Shown: piece by piece, positions 1-10,226 of the stretch
Layout: each line of letters starts with the position of its first letter
Position numbering within the stretch: the first letter of the stretch is position 1
Assembly: GCF_000801105.2 (NCBI RefSeq)
Contig: NC_079516.1
Coordinates: 51,505,265-51,569,264 of the forward strand
DNA from: Raphanus sativus
Taxonomy: Eukaryota > Streptophyta > Magnoliopsida > Brassicales > Brassicaceae
DNA: 64,000 nt
Direction of reading: 5' to 3'
The notes under the pieces: model-generated
Seen by the model: only the letters and a program-made list of their open reading frames with translations
The model's database searches: none
What the model was told of the DNA's origin: nothing
Made by a program: the position numbers and the translations under genes

Positions 1-1652
1 CGTTCCTCAAATAAATCCACTGTCACACTCAGACCCATTCTGGGAATAAGAATACAAGATCTCACCCATTTAAAAGCACATCGCGTACTATGCACGTGTC
101 GGACAGAACACCAACAGCAGGACCATAAATATGAAAGGACGAAGCATACAAGGTCGTGACTCCATGGTGCACATGAAAAGTTAGACTCCATTACACCAAC
201 TAATGCAAATAGCAAGAGGGAGTCGACGGTAGAGTCAAAGAGTGGAACCAGAGAGACCAAACAATCAACTCCGTGGACTTGCACAAACTTCATTTTGAAA
301 AGCTTCCTTGAACCACCATCATACGGAGCCACACTAGCCATGAGATAATTCCATTTGACTTTTATCATGTTCACTTGGTCTACCAAGAAAATTTCACGAT
401 AGAAAAATTCAAGGCATGGATGATAATGAAGATATGGTACCACCATTAAAGCTCCAAAAAGGATAACGACATCAGAGAAATCCATGACCGTCTTTAAAAC
501 ACGCCAAGGAATACAAAGATGTGGTCTCACTCGTGGCTGAAACCATTCCATGACCAGCCTGTGCCGTACATATCGAATAAAGTCACTGTCTTGAGAGAAA
601 ACAAACACTGGATTGGTATAATCTGTGCTCTCTTGCGGCTGAACTATAACACCCATCGAAATTTGCATCAACCCAGCATTAGGTTCCTTCAAATATAAGA
701 AAATACAACCCCAAAATTTCCAAAAGGACAGTGGCGTGAGCAACCCCTCAGCTGTAATATCATGTGATATCCACTTCCTTGTGAAACACGTCAAAGAGTT
801 ACGTGAGTGGTCTGGTGTAGTTACAGACAACATGAAGAAACGTGTATAACCAAACAAAATTTGGTACGAAGACAAACACTTTATTGAGTCTTCTTTTCCA
901 AGAGCTCCCTCTGCCAAATTTGATTCTGGAGGTATCATATAGAGTTCTTTTATTTGACTTGCTGTAACGCTCTGATGCAAATCAATTTTTGTTAATACCC
1001 AACCACGAAACAATGGAATAGCTCGTAAGTTTTGATTCACCTCAGTGAACCCTTGGTCATCTTTACCATACACACCATAACATGTATATTCTTCACAATC
1101 GCCTTCAGCTGTATCTTTATGAATCTCATCATAATATGTTAAACGGTGACGAATGGGATTTTCTCTTTGATCTCGCGCTGGAAGCTCGTCACACTTCTCT
1201 TGATCCCTTCCATGATGAACAGAAAATTCTGTGTCTCTTTCTCCTAGATCAAACGTTGGAATATGCTGACCAAAGTCCACTAGTTGATCTCTATGGTCAT
1301 AGATATAGCTAGTCAGGATGGACGAGCATTCTTTCGCATCCTCGTAAATAGCTTTATCATCATAGATGTCAAAAACAGGTTCACCATAGATCTCCTTTTC
1401 GTTGTAGAGGTCTTCTTCCCTTTGAGAAAAATGATATGGTTGCAACTTGTCAATCCGCCGGTGCAGATCTCCGTAACTCGTAACTGATACTTCTTCATCA
1501 TTAACGCAGAAAACCGGCTCGTCATCATATATGTCAAATACAGGTTCACCTGAGATCGTAATCTCATTGTAGTCTTCACTCCGAGAAAACAAATTTGGTA
1601 GTGATTCGCTGCTCTGTTCATCCATCGAGACGAGAAAATTGTAAAATGCCAT
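1..1652 (-). CDS. Retrotransposon-encoded open frame, unknown function, partial
   Basis: An uninterrupted minus-strand frame of about 550 codons starts at ATG 1650-1652 and is still open at base 1. A second in-frame ATG at 1623-1625 (MDEQSSESLP) is an alternative start. The N-terminal 100 residues are acidic and contain a near-repeat, GEPVFDIYDD, twice. The rest is richer in Trp, Cys and hydrophobic stretches. It sits just downstream of the LTR and primer-binding site, the usual gag position, but I see no CCHC knuckle, protease triad or polymerase motif. I do not recognise the family. A frame this long without stops suggests recent coding constraint or a young insertion. Confidence 0.65.
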   Translation of the reverse strand, partial: MAFYNFLVSMDEQSSESLPNLFSRSEDYNEITISGEPVFDIYDDEPVFCVNDEEVSVTSYGDLHRRIDKLQPYHFSQREEDLYNEKEIYGEPVFDIYDDKAIYEDAKECSSILTSYIYDHRDQLVDFGQHIPTFDLGERDTEFSVHHGRDQEKCDELPARDQRENPIRHRLTYYDEIHKDTAEGDCEEYTCYGVYGKDDQGFTEVNQNLRAIPLFRGWVLTKIDLHQSVTASQIKELYMIPPESNLAEGALGKEDSIKCLSSYQILFGYTRFFMLSVTTPDHSRNSLTCFTRKWISHDITAEGLLTPLSFWKFWGCIFLYLKEPNAGLMQISMGVIVQPQESTDYTNPVFVFSQDSDFIRYVRHRLVMEWFQPRVRPHLCIPWRVLKTVMDFSDVVILFGALMVVPYLHYHPCLEFFYREIFLVDQVNMIKVKWNYLMASVAPYDGGSRKLFKMKFVQVHGVDCLVSLVPLFDSTVDSLLLFALVGVMESNFSCAPWSHDLVCFVLSYLWSCCWCSVRHVHSTRCAFKWVRSCILIPRMGLSVTVDLFEE

Positions 1653-1686
1653 GATGAAAGAAAAAAATCCGGACAGGAACGTGCTT

Positions 1687-1698
1687 GCTCTGATACCA
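1687..1698 (-). other. Primer-binding site (initiator tRNA-Met type)
   Basis: The minus strand reads TGGTATCAGAGC, the standard plant LTR-element primer site complementary to the 3' end of initiator tRNA-Met. It lies three bases inside the LTR end. Confidence 0.85.
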
Positions 1699-1701
1699 AA
1701 C

Positions 1702-2187
1702 TGGCGCAGCGTCAAGCTTGATAAGCTCGAAGATCGTTGATTCCCACAGGAATGGCCGCTCGACGAGGACTCGATGATCGTTGATTCCGAAGAATAGCCG
1801 TTCAAACGAGGGTTCTTGATGTTCGTTGATTCCGAAGAATACCGAAGACAAGGAAGAAGAACAACGTTCTAGGGTTTTTATTATTCAATATATCAATGGT
1901 TTTACAAAGCTATAGAACAAGCTATTTATACTAAGCTAACGAGATCATACTCGTATCTCTACATTCTAATCTAGAAGGATTTGTACTTATCCTTAAATAA
2001 AATAAATACTTTATTAACATGTAAACCCTGTTAACTATTTGATGGCAAGCACAAGCATATGTTAGATAGATGCGCTGCATCACCATGCTTATTGTAAAGC
2101 TTGTATGGATGTTGGAGCCAATTACACACCATATCCTCAATTCAATCCGTTTTTAAATGCTAAACAAAAATTGCTTGTCCTCCAACA
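1702..2187 (-). repeat. 5' long terminal repeat
   Basis: On the minus strand it opens TGTTGGAGGACAAGC and ends in CA at 1702. It is bounded on the inside by a tRNA-Met-type primer site. It contains a TATA motif. The internal part has short direct repeats of TCGTTGATTCC near 1735, 1769 and 1824 (plus strand GTTGATTCC). Confidence 0.8.
1923..1930 (-). promoter_or_regulatory. TATA box in the LTR
   Basis: TATAAATA on the minus strand lies in the middle of the LTR, about 220 bp before the inner LTR edge. This is where a U3 promoter driving the internal frame is expected. Confidence 0.55.
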
Positions 2188-2192
2188 TCATT

Positions 2193-3177
2193 GTAAAATC
2201 AATAACAAATAGTTATGTAAAACTTTATTTTTTGAAACGATTGTATAATAAGGGTGTCAAATTCTTATATTTCAATTATAAAATCATTTAGGTCTGATCA
2301 TTTTACCTATCGGTAATAATGTCCAGAACTTAAGTTAACGAATTAGACAAACAGAGCTAGCAACTTCTTTTGATTGATGAATTATCAAAGAATAGTGTTT
2401 GATATACTCTTTCTCACGGTTCGATGCCATGAGGTTAACAAAAAAAAATGTAAACTGGTTCGGGCCAAGATAGAGAAAGTATAATATGACCATTCAGAGC
2501 AGCATAACAATATGAAGCCCAAAGCCAGTGATAGAACGCTTTTACGTAATTATATGGAAATAGTTTACTATGTTTCATAGTTTGTGTTTTAAAACAGCTT
2601 GAAGATACAAATATCTTACGTAATAATATGAGGGCATTCAAGCTTTTGTTCCAAAAAAATGTTTAAAAATATAGTGACTTTTTCCTCAAATGAATAAAAG
2701 AAGTTAACGTATCAATAGAAAAAAAGGGAGATAGTTGAATTTAATATACATTCACAACTTGTAATACATTAATATTTTGTCTACTTCGAAGATTCTTCTT
2801 CAAGTCAAGACTAGCTATATGGTTCCCACACGTAATCTCACTTCAAACCTCAAGCTATAACATTATAAATTTTTGTCTATTCTTGACTATGCTCTATTTT
2901 ACAACCAGTCGTCATGCCATTGGGAAGATGTAATATCTATCTTTTGATTATAATTTTCCCATATACTGTCGACATGTTACGTATCAATCCTTACTAAATT
3001 TCATAGATTTGATTGGAAATTTTATGTTAAAAACAAATTCGAGTAAAGTCAACCATGGCCCTTCGGTTACTGATAGCATCTGATAATTCTGTCGCGGTAC
3101 TGCCTACCCTTCCACCCACAACCATATTCTAATGTTTAAAGAATATAATTAAAATGTACACAAATCATCAAAAGTCT
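2193..3177. other. Intergenic, upstream of ATL40
   Basis: AT-rich sequence with no gene I can support. It contains the conserved promoter block listed separately at 2740-2840. Confidence 0.6.
2740..2840 (+). promoter_or_regulatory. Upstream block shared with ATL41 (copy 1)
   Basis: This block matches 4120-4225 closely. Shared cores are TCTTCTTCAAGTCAA and CCACACGTA, set in the same order and spacing. It lies about 470 bp upstream of the ATL40 start. Conservation between tandem paralogues in otherwise diverged flanks suggests a shared control region or a duplication remnant. Confidence 0.45.
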
Positions 3178-3186
3178 TATATAAAA
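3178..3186 (+). promoter_or_regulatory. TATA box of ATL40
   Basis: TATATAAAA about 120 bp upstream of the ATG, followed by an A-rich leader. Confidence 0.5.
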
Positions 3187-3306
3187 ACAATATAACTCCC
3201 CATCTAAGATATCTTCAATCTCCTCATTACTTGTTACAGCTACCCCACTTTTTGTTGTTGCATTTCTTTCATACTCAACAAACAAACAAACAAAAATAAT
3301 CTCATC

Positions 3307-3960
3307 ATGAGCTCTGACAACGGAAATAGTGATCAGGAGATCGACCCCGACCGTTTGTTCTGGCAAAACACGGCTTCATACAATGGCAGCAGCAAGATTT
3401 TACTCATCACCATCGTTGCTTTCTCTATTATCATCCTCATCGTCTTTGCTTATCATATATACGAAAGATTCGTTCTCCGCCGCCGTAGATCCACCTTCCA
3501 AGACCACACTTTCTCCGTCGTCTCTGAACCGCCCAAACGTGGCCTCGACAAAGTTGTCATTGCTTCTCTGCCTACGTTCGTGGTTGGAGTCAACGGTGAT
3601 AACGTATCGGCTACGGAATGTGCGGTGTGTCTAACCTTGTTGGAGGAGAAAGCTTTCCACGTGAGGATGTTACCGAACTGCAAGCACGTGTTCCACGTGA
3701 CATGCGTGGACACATGGCTAACAACGCGCTCCACTTGCCCAATTTGTAGAAATGAAGTCGAGCCGAGTCAAAGACTTGAGCCTGAGCCAAGAGAAGGGCC
3801 TGTTGGCGACGGTGCATCTTCGTCGGATAACAAAAGTGGCGGGTCATTGGCTGTGCGGTTAGATTCTTTTCGGAGGATTTTGACACGGGAAAGATCTTCG
3901 GACAGGAACGATCATTCTCGCGTTGACCAAGATCGTGTATTAGATCTTGAAAGACAATGA
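3307..3960 (+). CDS. ATL40: RING-H2 finger protein, ATL family (ATL40-like)
   Basis: Intronless gene of 217 residues, typical for ATL E3 ubiquitin ligases. These proteins sit in a membrane and pass ubiquitin from an E2 to substrates, often in defence signalling. One membrane segment is seen at residues 31-51, followed by a basic stop-transfer run (RRRR). The family GLD motif is at 79-81. The RING-H2 ligands are C105, C108, C125, H127, H130, C133, C144 and C147, with the usual W (DTWL) before the last pair. The tail LDSFRRILTRERSS is shared with the next gene, so the two are tandem duplicates. Naming as ATL40 rests on position next to ATL41 and similarity. The start is the first ATG and gives the expected short lumenal N-terminus. 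Confidence 0.9.
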   Translation: MSSDNGNSDQEIDPDRLFWQNTASYNGSSKILLITIVAFSIIILIVFAYHIYERFVLRRRRSTFQDHTFSVVSEPPKRGLDKVVIASLPTFVVGVNGDNVSATECAVCLTLLEEKAFHVRMLPNCKHVFHVTCVDTWLTTRSTCPICRNEVEPSQRLEPEPREGPVGDGASSSDNKSGGSLAVRLDSFRRILTRERSSDRNDHSRVDQDRVLDLERQ

Positions 3961-4119
3961 ATGATAGTGTACCCTTGTTCACTTACAATACAATAGTACT
4001 CTTGTTCCTTTCATTTCCAAAATCTTTTGTATGTTACTGTACAAAGTACAAATTAGTTCAAAAGCTCGTTGTTGATTAACGTGTGAAAAGAAGAAAATAA
4101 AAAGTGTTGAACTTGTAAA

Positions 4120-4225
4120 ATACAATTCATACAGCTTTGTAATATTTATTCAATGTGTGTCTACATCGAAGACTCTTCTTCAAGTCAAACTATGTGATTG
4201 CCACACGTATACTCCTCCTCACACG
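4120..4225 (+). promoter_or_regulatory. Upstream block shared with ATL40 (copy 2)
   Basis: Second copy of the block at 2740-2840. It lies between the two ATL genes, about 160 bp after the ATL40 stop and 850 bp before the ATL41 start. The remaining spacer to ATL41 is AT-rich and shows no gene. Confidence 0.45.
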
Positions 4226-5066
4226 TAAAAACTTTTTTCTCCTGACCATGGACATTTCACATTATTTCTAGTTACATATTGAGATAAACTAAATTTTTTT
4301 TTCAAATTAAGGCTTTCAACATTGAGATAAACTTGAATTATCATTTTTGTTGACAAAAAAAAACAAACTTATCATCTTTAATTTTTTTCTGAATGCAATC
4401 TTATTTCATTGAACTTTTCAAATAATAATGCATGAAGAAATCATTTGTTTACTGGTTGTGTGCTCCATAAATATCATTTTTAATCAAACATTTAAAAAGT
4501 TAAATATATACAACAAATATTATATGTTTAGAATGGATGAATCTATCTGCTTAGGTAAACCAATTTGCACCAGACAAAATAACTAACTAACAAACTCCTC
4601 ACATAATGAATTGATGATAGACAAGCCATTCCTATGTAACGAGCTAACTCTTAATACACTTATTTACAATAGGCAATTCAGTCTACAACATGTATATGCG
4701 ACTTTGATATATTCCAAACTTATACATACGATTTCTGAAACTTCCAAACCTATCACCAATGATACATCATAGTCTAAAATTGAATAATAGACCTAAAGTA
4801 TATAAACTTTTATTGGTTCTTGAATAGCCACATGCTCTAGTGTTTGAACATCCATGTTAAAGTCAACAAAGGTGAATTTTCTAAACCCCATTGTAAGTAC
4901 ACCTATCTCCTCATTTTTCTCCACCCACCAACTAAAGTTTTCAACCTTTGAAAAATATATCAAAAACAATAAAATTTTCAAAGTCCTTTATCACTATTAT
5001 ATATTATTATCAATCATAAGACATAAGTTAGTAACCAGTTCTGTTCATTTTCTTTCCCCATTCACA

Positions 5067-5780
5067 ATGAGCTCCGACGATAGAGATCATTACTGGTTCA
5101 ACCATCACCAACACCACTCGTTCTGGCCCAACCCTTCTACCTATGACCGCAACAGCAAGATCATGCTCGCAGCCGTTGTCTCTTTATCAGCAGTGATCCT
5201 CTTCGTCTTCGTTCTCCATCTCTACGCAAGATTCGTTCTCCGCCGCCGCCGTAGAGAGACTTTCCATGGCCTCCCCGTCGTCGTACGCCATCCTTTTCAG
5301 GCGCCAAAACGCGGCCTCGACCCGACGGTCATCGCTTCTCTCCCTAGTTTCACCGTCGGAGCCGTGGCCTCTGCCACCGAATGCGCCGTGTGTCTAAGCG
5401 TGTTGGAAGAGCAAGACACGGCGAGAGAGTTGCCGAGCTGCAAACACGTCTTCCATGTCGACTGTGTTGACACGTGGCTCACCGCTTGCTCTACTTGTCC
5501 TGTTTGTCGTACTGAAGTCCAGCCAAGGCCAAGACTAGAGCCTGAGCCAAGAGAAGGACCGGTCGGCAGCGACGGTGCCTCAGCGCCGCCGTTGTTGGAG
5601 GAAGTCAGGGTAGACTTGCCGGCGGAAGCTGCAACATCTTCTTCGTCGGATGACAAAACAGCTGTTTCATCAGTTTCACGATTAGATTCGTTTAAGAGAA
5701 TCCTGACAAGGGAGAGATCTTCGAACATGATCAATCATACTTGTGTTGTTGACCAAGATCGTGAATCGGAGTTGAGATAG
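5067..5780 (+). CDS. ATL41: RING-H2 finger protein, ATL family (ATL41-like)
   Basis: Intronless, 237 residues. Membrane segment at about 31-51, then a basic run (RRRRR), GLD at 83-85, and RING-H2 ligands C106, C109, C125, H127, H130, C133, C144 and C147. The frame is open upstream to an ATG at 4854. I chose ATG 5067 because its N-terminus (MSSDDRDH) matches the family and the paralogue MSSDNGNS, and because it keeps the membrane segment near residue 31. A His-rich stretch (HHQHH) precedes the membrane segment. The tail LDSFKRILTRERSS matches ATL40. It is probably a membrane E3 ligase. Confidence 0.92.
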   Translation: MSSDDRDHYWFNHHQHHSFWPNPSTYDRNSKIMLAAVVSLSAVILFVFVLHLYARFVLRRRRRETFHGLPVVVRHPFQAPKRGLDPTVIASLPSFTVGAVASATECAVCLSVLEEQDTARELPSCKHVFHVDCVDTWLTACSTCPVCRTEVQPRPRLEPEPREGPVGSDGASAPPLLEEVRVDLPAEAATSSSSDDKTAVSSVSRLDSFKRILTRERSSNMINHTCVVDQDRESELR

Positions 5781-5964
5781 AGATATACATATACTGCATA
5801 TAAATCATTACATACATCGATAATCTTTTTATTTTATATATTATACCATTGAAACTCTGTTTTTCTTTTTGTGTGGAATATTTTGTGTAAAGAAACAATA
5901 TTTATATCTAGCAAAAAGATAAATTTTGATACAAAAAAGGTTAGCTTCAATAACCAGACGATTG

Positions 5965-6994
5965 CTAAAGATGATGATTGATCACAATGTGAGCTAAGAT
6001 GATGAATGGCAACGACCAGCTGCTGCTGAAGATCCGATTCGCTCGGCTAAAATCTGAGGATTGTACGCTTGTTCCCTGCGTTGAAGTGGTCACATCCACT
6101 ATATTGCCATTGCTCACTTGCTTACTGCAACATAGACATCAAGTGTATGAGTTTACTATACTCAATAGTCAATAGTTGCCATTATAAAAAGCAAGTTCAT
6201 AATTCTAAAGCCGTAAACTAGTAAACTAGTAAACAGAGCAACTCAAGATCTTACTCTCAAAACCAATCAAACTAGTAATCATTACAAAACCTCAGATCTA
6301 GTTCAAATTTGGACCAAAACAACCTCTAACTAACACAAGACAGCTAGCTAAATTGCAATACAAACATTTTTGGCAATACAAACATTGCATTAACTTAAAT
6401 TACCTTGAAGGGAGTTTGCATGTTCCTTGACCTGACAACAACGAAAGCACCAAACTTTCAGATCGAACTGCATTTTCCATAACCAAAAGACTTTTTTTGT
6501 TTTTTTGAACGACAACCAAAAGACTATACTCTTTTTTTTTTAGAATAAAAAAAACATTTTTAACAGCGACAAAACCCATAAGACTATACTTTTTTACTGA
6601 CCCTATTGACCCATAAAGAGAGAAAAAGGTGAAAAGCTTTACTGGGATTAAGAGAGGTAAAAGCTGCGTTGTTACTAAAGCTGCAAGCTTCATCTGCGGG
6701 ACCATTCTTCAGGTAATAGTTGTTGAAAACATACGACGCCGTTTTCACTATATCTGACGGATCATAGCAAGCTCCGCCTTGCTGGATCCCGGAGCAGTCG
6801 GCGCCTCCTGGGCCACAAGCCCAGTCAATGGCTGCTTGGAGTGAAGAGTCTTCTGCGTTGTTCTTCGCCACGCACCAGAGCTCTGTCTCTTCTGACACTT
6901 GTCCACCGAACTGCCCAGCGGTGAAGGTGATGAAGAGAGAGAGATGTATTAGGAGGAAGTGGAAGTGAAGCTGAGAAGGCGAGTAGCCAGTCAT
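5965..6994 (-). CDS. X8-domain callose-binding protein, PDCB5-like, GPI-anchored
   Basis: Three exons: 6643-6994, 6404-6431 (28 bp) and 5965-6124, giving 179 residues. A signal peptide covers about 1-27. The X8 (CBM43) domain follows with its six cysteines at 41, 60, 67, 76, 104 and 122 and the ELWCVAK opening. The tail ends in a hydrophobic stretch (SLPFIILAHIVI), as in GPI-anchored members. X8 proteins of this class bind callose in the cell wall, many at plasmodesmata. The tiny middle exon carries the last Cys (GTCKLPS) and is easily missed. In Arabidopsis I recall PDCB5 (At3g58100) lying near bZIP61, so this gene beside bZIP34 fits an ancestral pairing. Confidence 0.8.
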
Positions 6995-8744
6995 TTTTTA
7001 GATGGAGTTAGAAGTGAGTGATCGGTTATGGAAGATCTAACAGTTTCTGGAAGAGGGAGACGAAAGAGTTAAGAGTGAATCTGAGAGAGTCAAAGAGTTT
7101 TTAAAAGTTCCGTGACGGTTGTAAACATGCGGGTTTAGTAATGTAAATTTTCGATTTGTACCGGTCACTGAACTCGGTAACTTCCGGTTAAATTCAATTT
7201 GGGCCGTATGAAAACACTCTGGCCCATATACCTTAAAATGAGCCTAAAGTCTAGTGAAAGCATCTTATTAACAATAAGATTCTTATCAAAGCATCTTATT
7301 AACACTACTCTCTTACCAACAACGTTACCAAGGTGCAAGCTTGGTTTGCTAACCGGGAGTAGACACAAGTAGAGTCTTGATTCTATTTCAGCTTCCAACA
7401 TTTGTTAAATCAAACTTAAGAAACAGAGTCGCACAAGTTCTACAAATGTTTTCTTGATATGGATAATGTAACAATCTTTCAAGAAAGAAAATTTACAGAG
7501 ATGCAATGCAAGTGAGTTCCATTGGCATTGGGTCTTTCTGTTGACGGCTTTTTTTTCTGTCAACATTCTGTTAATGTTTTTCTTTCTTCGTTGTAAACTG
7601 TGACAGTTTCGTATAACTTTAAATCGTTGAAATGCAGTAATGAAAATATAATAGTTAAAAGATGAAGGTATTTCATTGTCAGTTGTCAATTGTCTTCATT
7701 GGTCCAATGAGATTCTATGCTACCATTTGCTTAAAGAATCTTCCAACCAAATCATGAAAAAATACAAAAAATAATGAGAAAAAAAGAAACAATCATGTAA
7801 CGAGAACGCGTAGTGGTCCAGTATGCAGGAACATATCACGTGAAATCACAGCTTAGCTAGCCTTCGTATGTGTCCACAGGCGTTCCCTCTTTTTCTTTTC
7901 TTTCCTTTCCACTCCATAAGTTTAGCCTCTTCATATATGCTGGTTAATACAGTTCATGCATTTATATTTTCCTTGCACAAGTGGACATGCTATACGATTC
8001 CTACCGTCTAGATTCTATATGACATCAACATATTGTGTTATTTCTTAAATAGTAAAATATCCGTTATAAAGAAAATAGTAAAATTTTGCTAAATGACATG
8101 TTCCTATATTAGTGTAAAAATTATTGAGACAGAAAATGGTGGTACCAGTAAGGGGACCATTTAATAGCTTCATATTATTTTTAGCCCCTTCAATAAAAAA
8201 ATTCAGTTTATCAACGAAAAATAGAGTTTCTTAACTAACTTAAACACTTTAATTAGGTTATCATTGTAAAGAGGGGTTTTGTTGAATAAATTTACATTAC
8301 ATGCAACAAACAAAAAAAAGAATGTAGTTTTTTTGATCAAAAATAATGTAGGTTATCTTTTCTGTTTGTTCGACATAGTTCTTGTTTAATAAATATATAT
8401 ATTGGAAAAAAAAAATTGCGAGAAGAAATGTAATATAGAGTAGAAAATGATGAAATGCACTGTTTAGAATGAATCTTAATTAGTACACAAATCCTTATAC
8501 ACTCCAAACGAAGACGTACGTAACAATTCAACTAGCTCTTTGTACAAACAACAATTGCATGATCCCCTCCAACCCCACTTAAAAACGACATAAAATAAAA
8601 GATAGATACATCAAACCGAATTCATCACAACTTTAAAAAATGGTGATAATCTTCTAAAATTCTTGACCGAACGAGATTTTATAGAATCAAGATCCCTTTT
8701 ACAGAGAAAAATGAGTAGATATATTGTTGATTGGTGATGACTTA
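6995..8744. other. Intergenic, no gene seen
   Basis: AT-rich spacer between the divergent end of the X8 gene and the 3' end of bZIP34. Only short spurious frames are present. A CACGTG G-box occurs near 7837. Confidence 0.6.
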
Positions 8745-10226
8745 TCATACATTGAAGAGCTCATCTTGTTCAATAGACGGCTTGATGTCAACGTCCGAAT
8801 TAGCTCCGGTCCCTTTCACCTGTGAATGATTTGCATTCTCCATTTTCTCGAGGCTTTGTTGTTGATACACTTCTCGAAGCCTTTCTATTTCTCTCTTCAA
8901 TGCTTCTTGATGCGCTGCAATTGATATATTTAAAAAGAGATATTTGGGGTGTGCTCATATATTATCAGTGATAATTGACTATCTCGACGAAAAAAATGAA
9001 GAAAAACATATTTTAAAATATTATATACTGACACATATAATAATCCAAAAAGTCACACGATTATGTATAGACAGATTTTTTTTTTGTAACACAGATAATT
9101 AACTGTTTTGTCATTAATTTCTAATAAAAGTTATAAAGTTCAAAATTTTTATTGATATATTTTCTAACATTATGTTATATATATAGTTTTCGTATACGTG
9201 AAATCTGCTTTGTAAATTTAGGGGAATTGATAGGGGATGAAATTAAACAGTAAAAAAAGAGAGATAAATTACCATCTTTGAAAATTTTGTCTTGGGCTAA
9301 AGCAGCGATTCGTTGCTTGAGAGAACTGTTGTCCACGTTTAGAAGCAAACGCTGGTGGTCCAAGAATGCAACTCTTGGTGATAACACTGACACTTCCGCC
9401 TTAAATATCATTTTGTACAGCAAAAAAAAACGCTTTAAGATTACATTCATAATTATTTAATTAGGATATGAAACTGTAAAATATACCTGCAACGAAGTAA
9501 CGCTACGTTCGAGCTCTGTAATATATTGCAGTTTTCTCACCCTTGATCTCTGTGCTGATTGCCGATTTGCTAATATTCTGTAGAAATATTGTTAGTGATG
9601 TTAACGTTAATTTTCAGTTAATATTTCTACGTGCATGCATGACCTTGTGTTTGCAATATAATGAAACGGTGAATATATATATGAATAAATTTTTACCTCT
9701 TAACCCTTTTGGGATCGATAATTCTGTTGACAGAGCTATCGCCTGAGTCGTTATTTGACGCCGTACCGTCCTCAGGCTCCGTCTTGCATTGACTGTAGAC
9801 CTCCTCGTTATGTTTCCTATTATGATCAGACGGTTGTTCTTTGTCGCCGTTAAAGCTATTATGATCAGACAGCGTGGATGTATTCGAGGACAGTTCATTG
9901 TTGTTGTTGTTGTTGTCATGGGAAGGATTATTAGTATTATTGTGATGTAAGCCGTCATCGTCCTTGAACATGGACATGAACTGCTCATCGTCGAACCTAT
10001 CAAAGTGATGGTTTTCACGCCTGGTGTGGCCTCTGACGAACGGAGCTTCGAGGAAAGCGATGGAATCGCTTATGGAACGACGGTGGTTTCCGCGGCGACA
10101 GGCTGAGAAGTCGAGGAACTCGTCTACCCATGAAGAGTTTTGTACGGCGGTTGATGAGAGCTTTTGGGAAGAAAAATCAGGCCATTGTGGTGTCATGTTG
10201 GGGATTTTAGGAGGGAGTTGTGCCAT
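8745..10226 (-). CDS. bZIP34: bZIP transcription factor, bZIP34-like
   Basis: Four exons: 9697-10226, 9487-9577, 9273-9399 and 8745-8914, giving 305 residues. The N-terminal 170 residues are Asn/Ser-rich. The basic region begins near DPKRVKR and shows N181-x7-R189 (NRQSAQRSR), split by intron 1. The leucine zipper runs across exons 2-4. The zipper contains a proline (VLSPRV), a known feature of bZIP34/bZIP61 thought to block homodimers. These nuclear factors act in pollen and lipid-related programmes in Arabidopsis. The coding start MAQLPPKIPNMTPQW fits the family. The exon borders keep the phase throughout. Confidence 0.92.

Larger units (their letters stand above)
1..2187 (-). mobile_element. 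LTR retrotransposon, 5' part (runs off window start)
   Basis: Read on the minus strand, the element starts at 2187 with a 486-bp LTR (TG...CA, 2187 to 1702). A primer-binding site follows at once, then a long open frame that leaves the window at base 1. The 3' LTR is outside, so the target duplication cannot be checked; the five bases just right of the LTR (2188-2192) would be its candidate. No zinc knuckle, protease, reverse transcriptase or integrase motif is visible in the translated part, so I cannot assign Copia or Gypsy. It may be non-autonomous. Confidence 0.8.
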
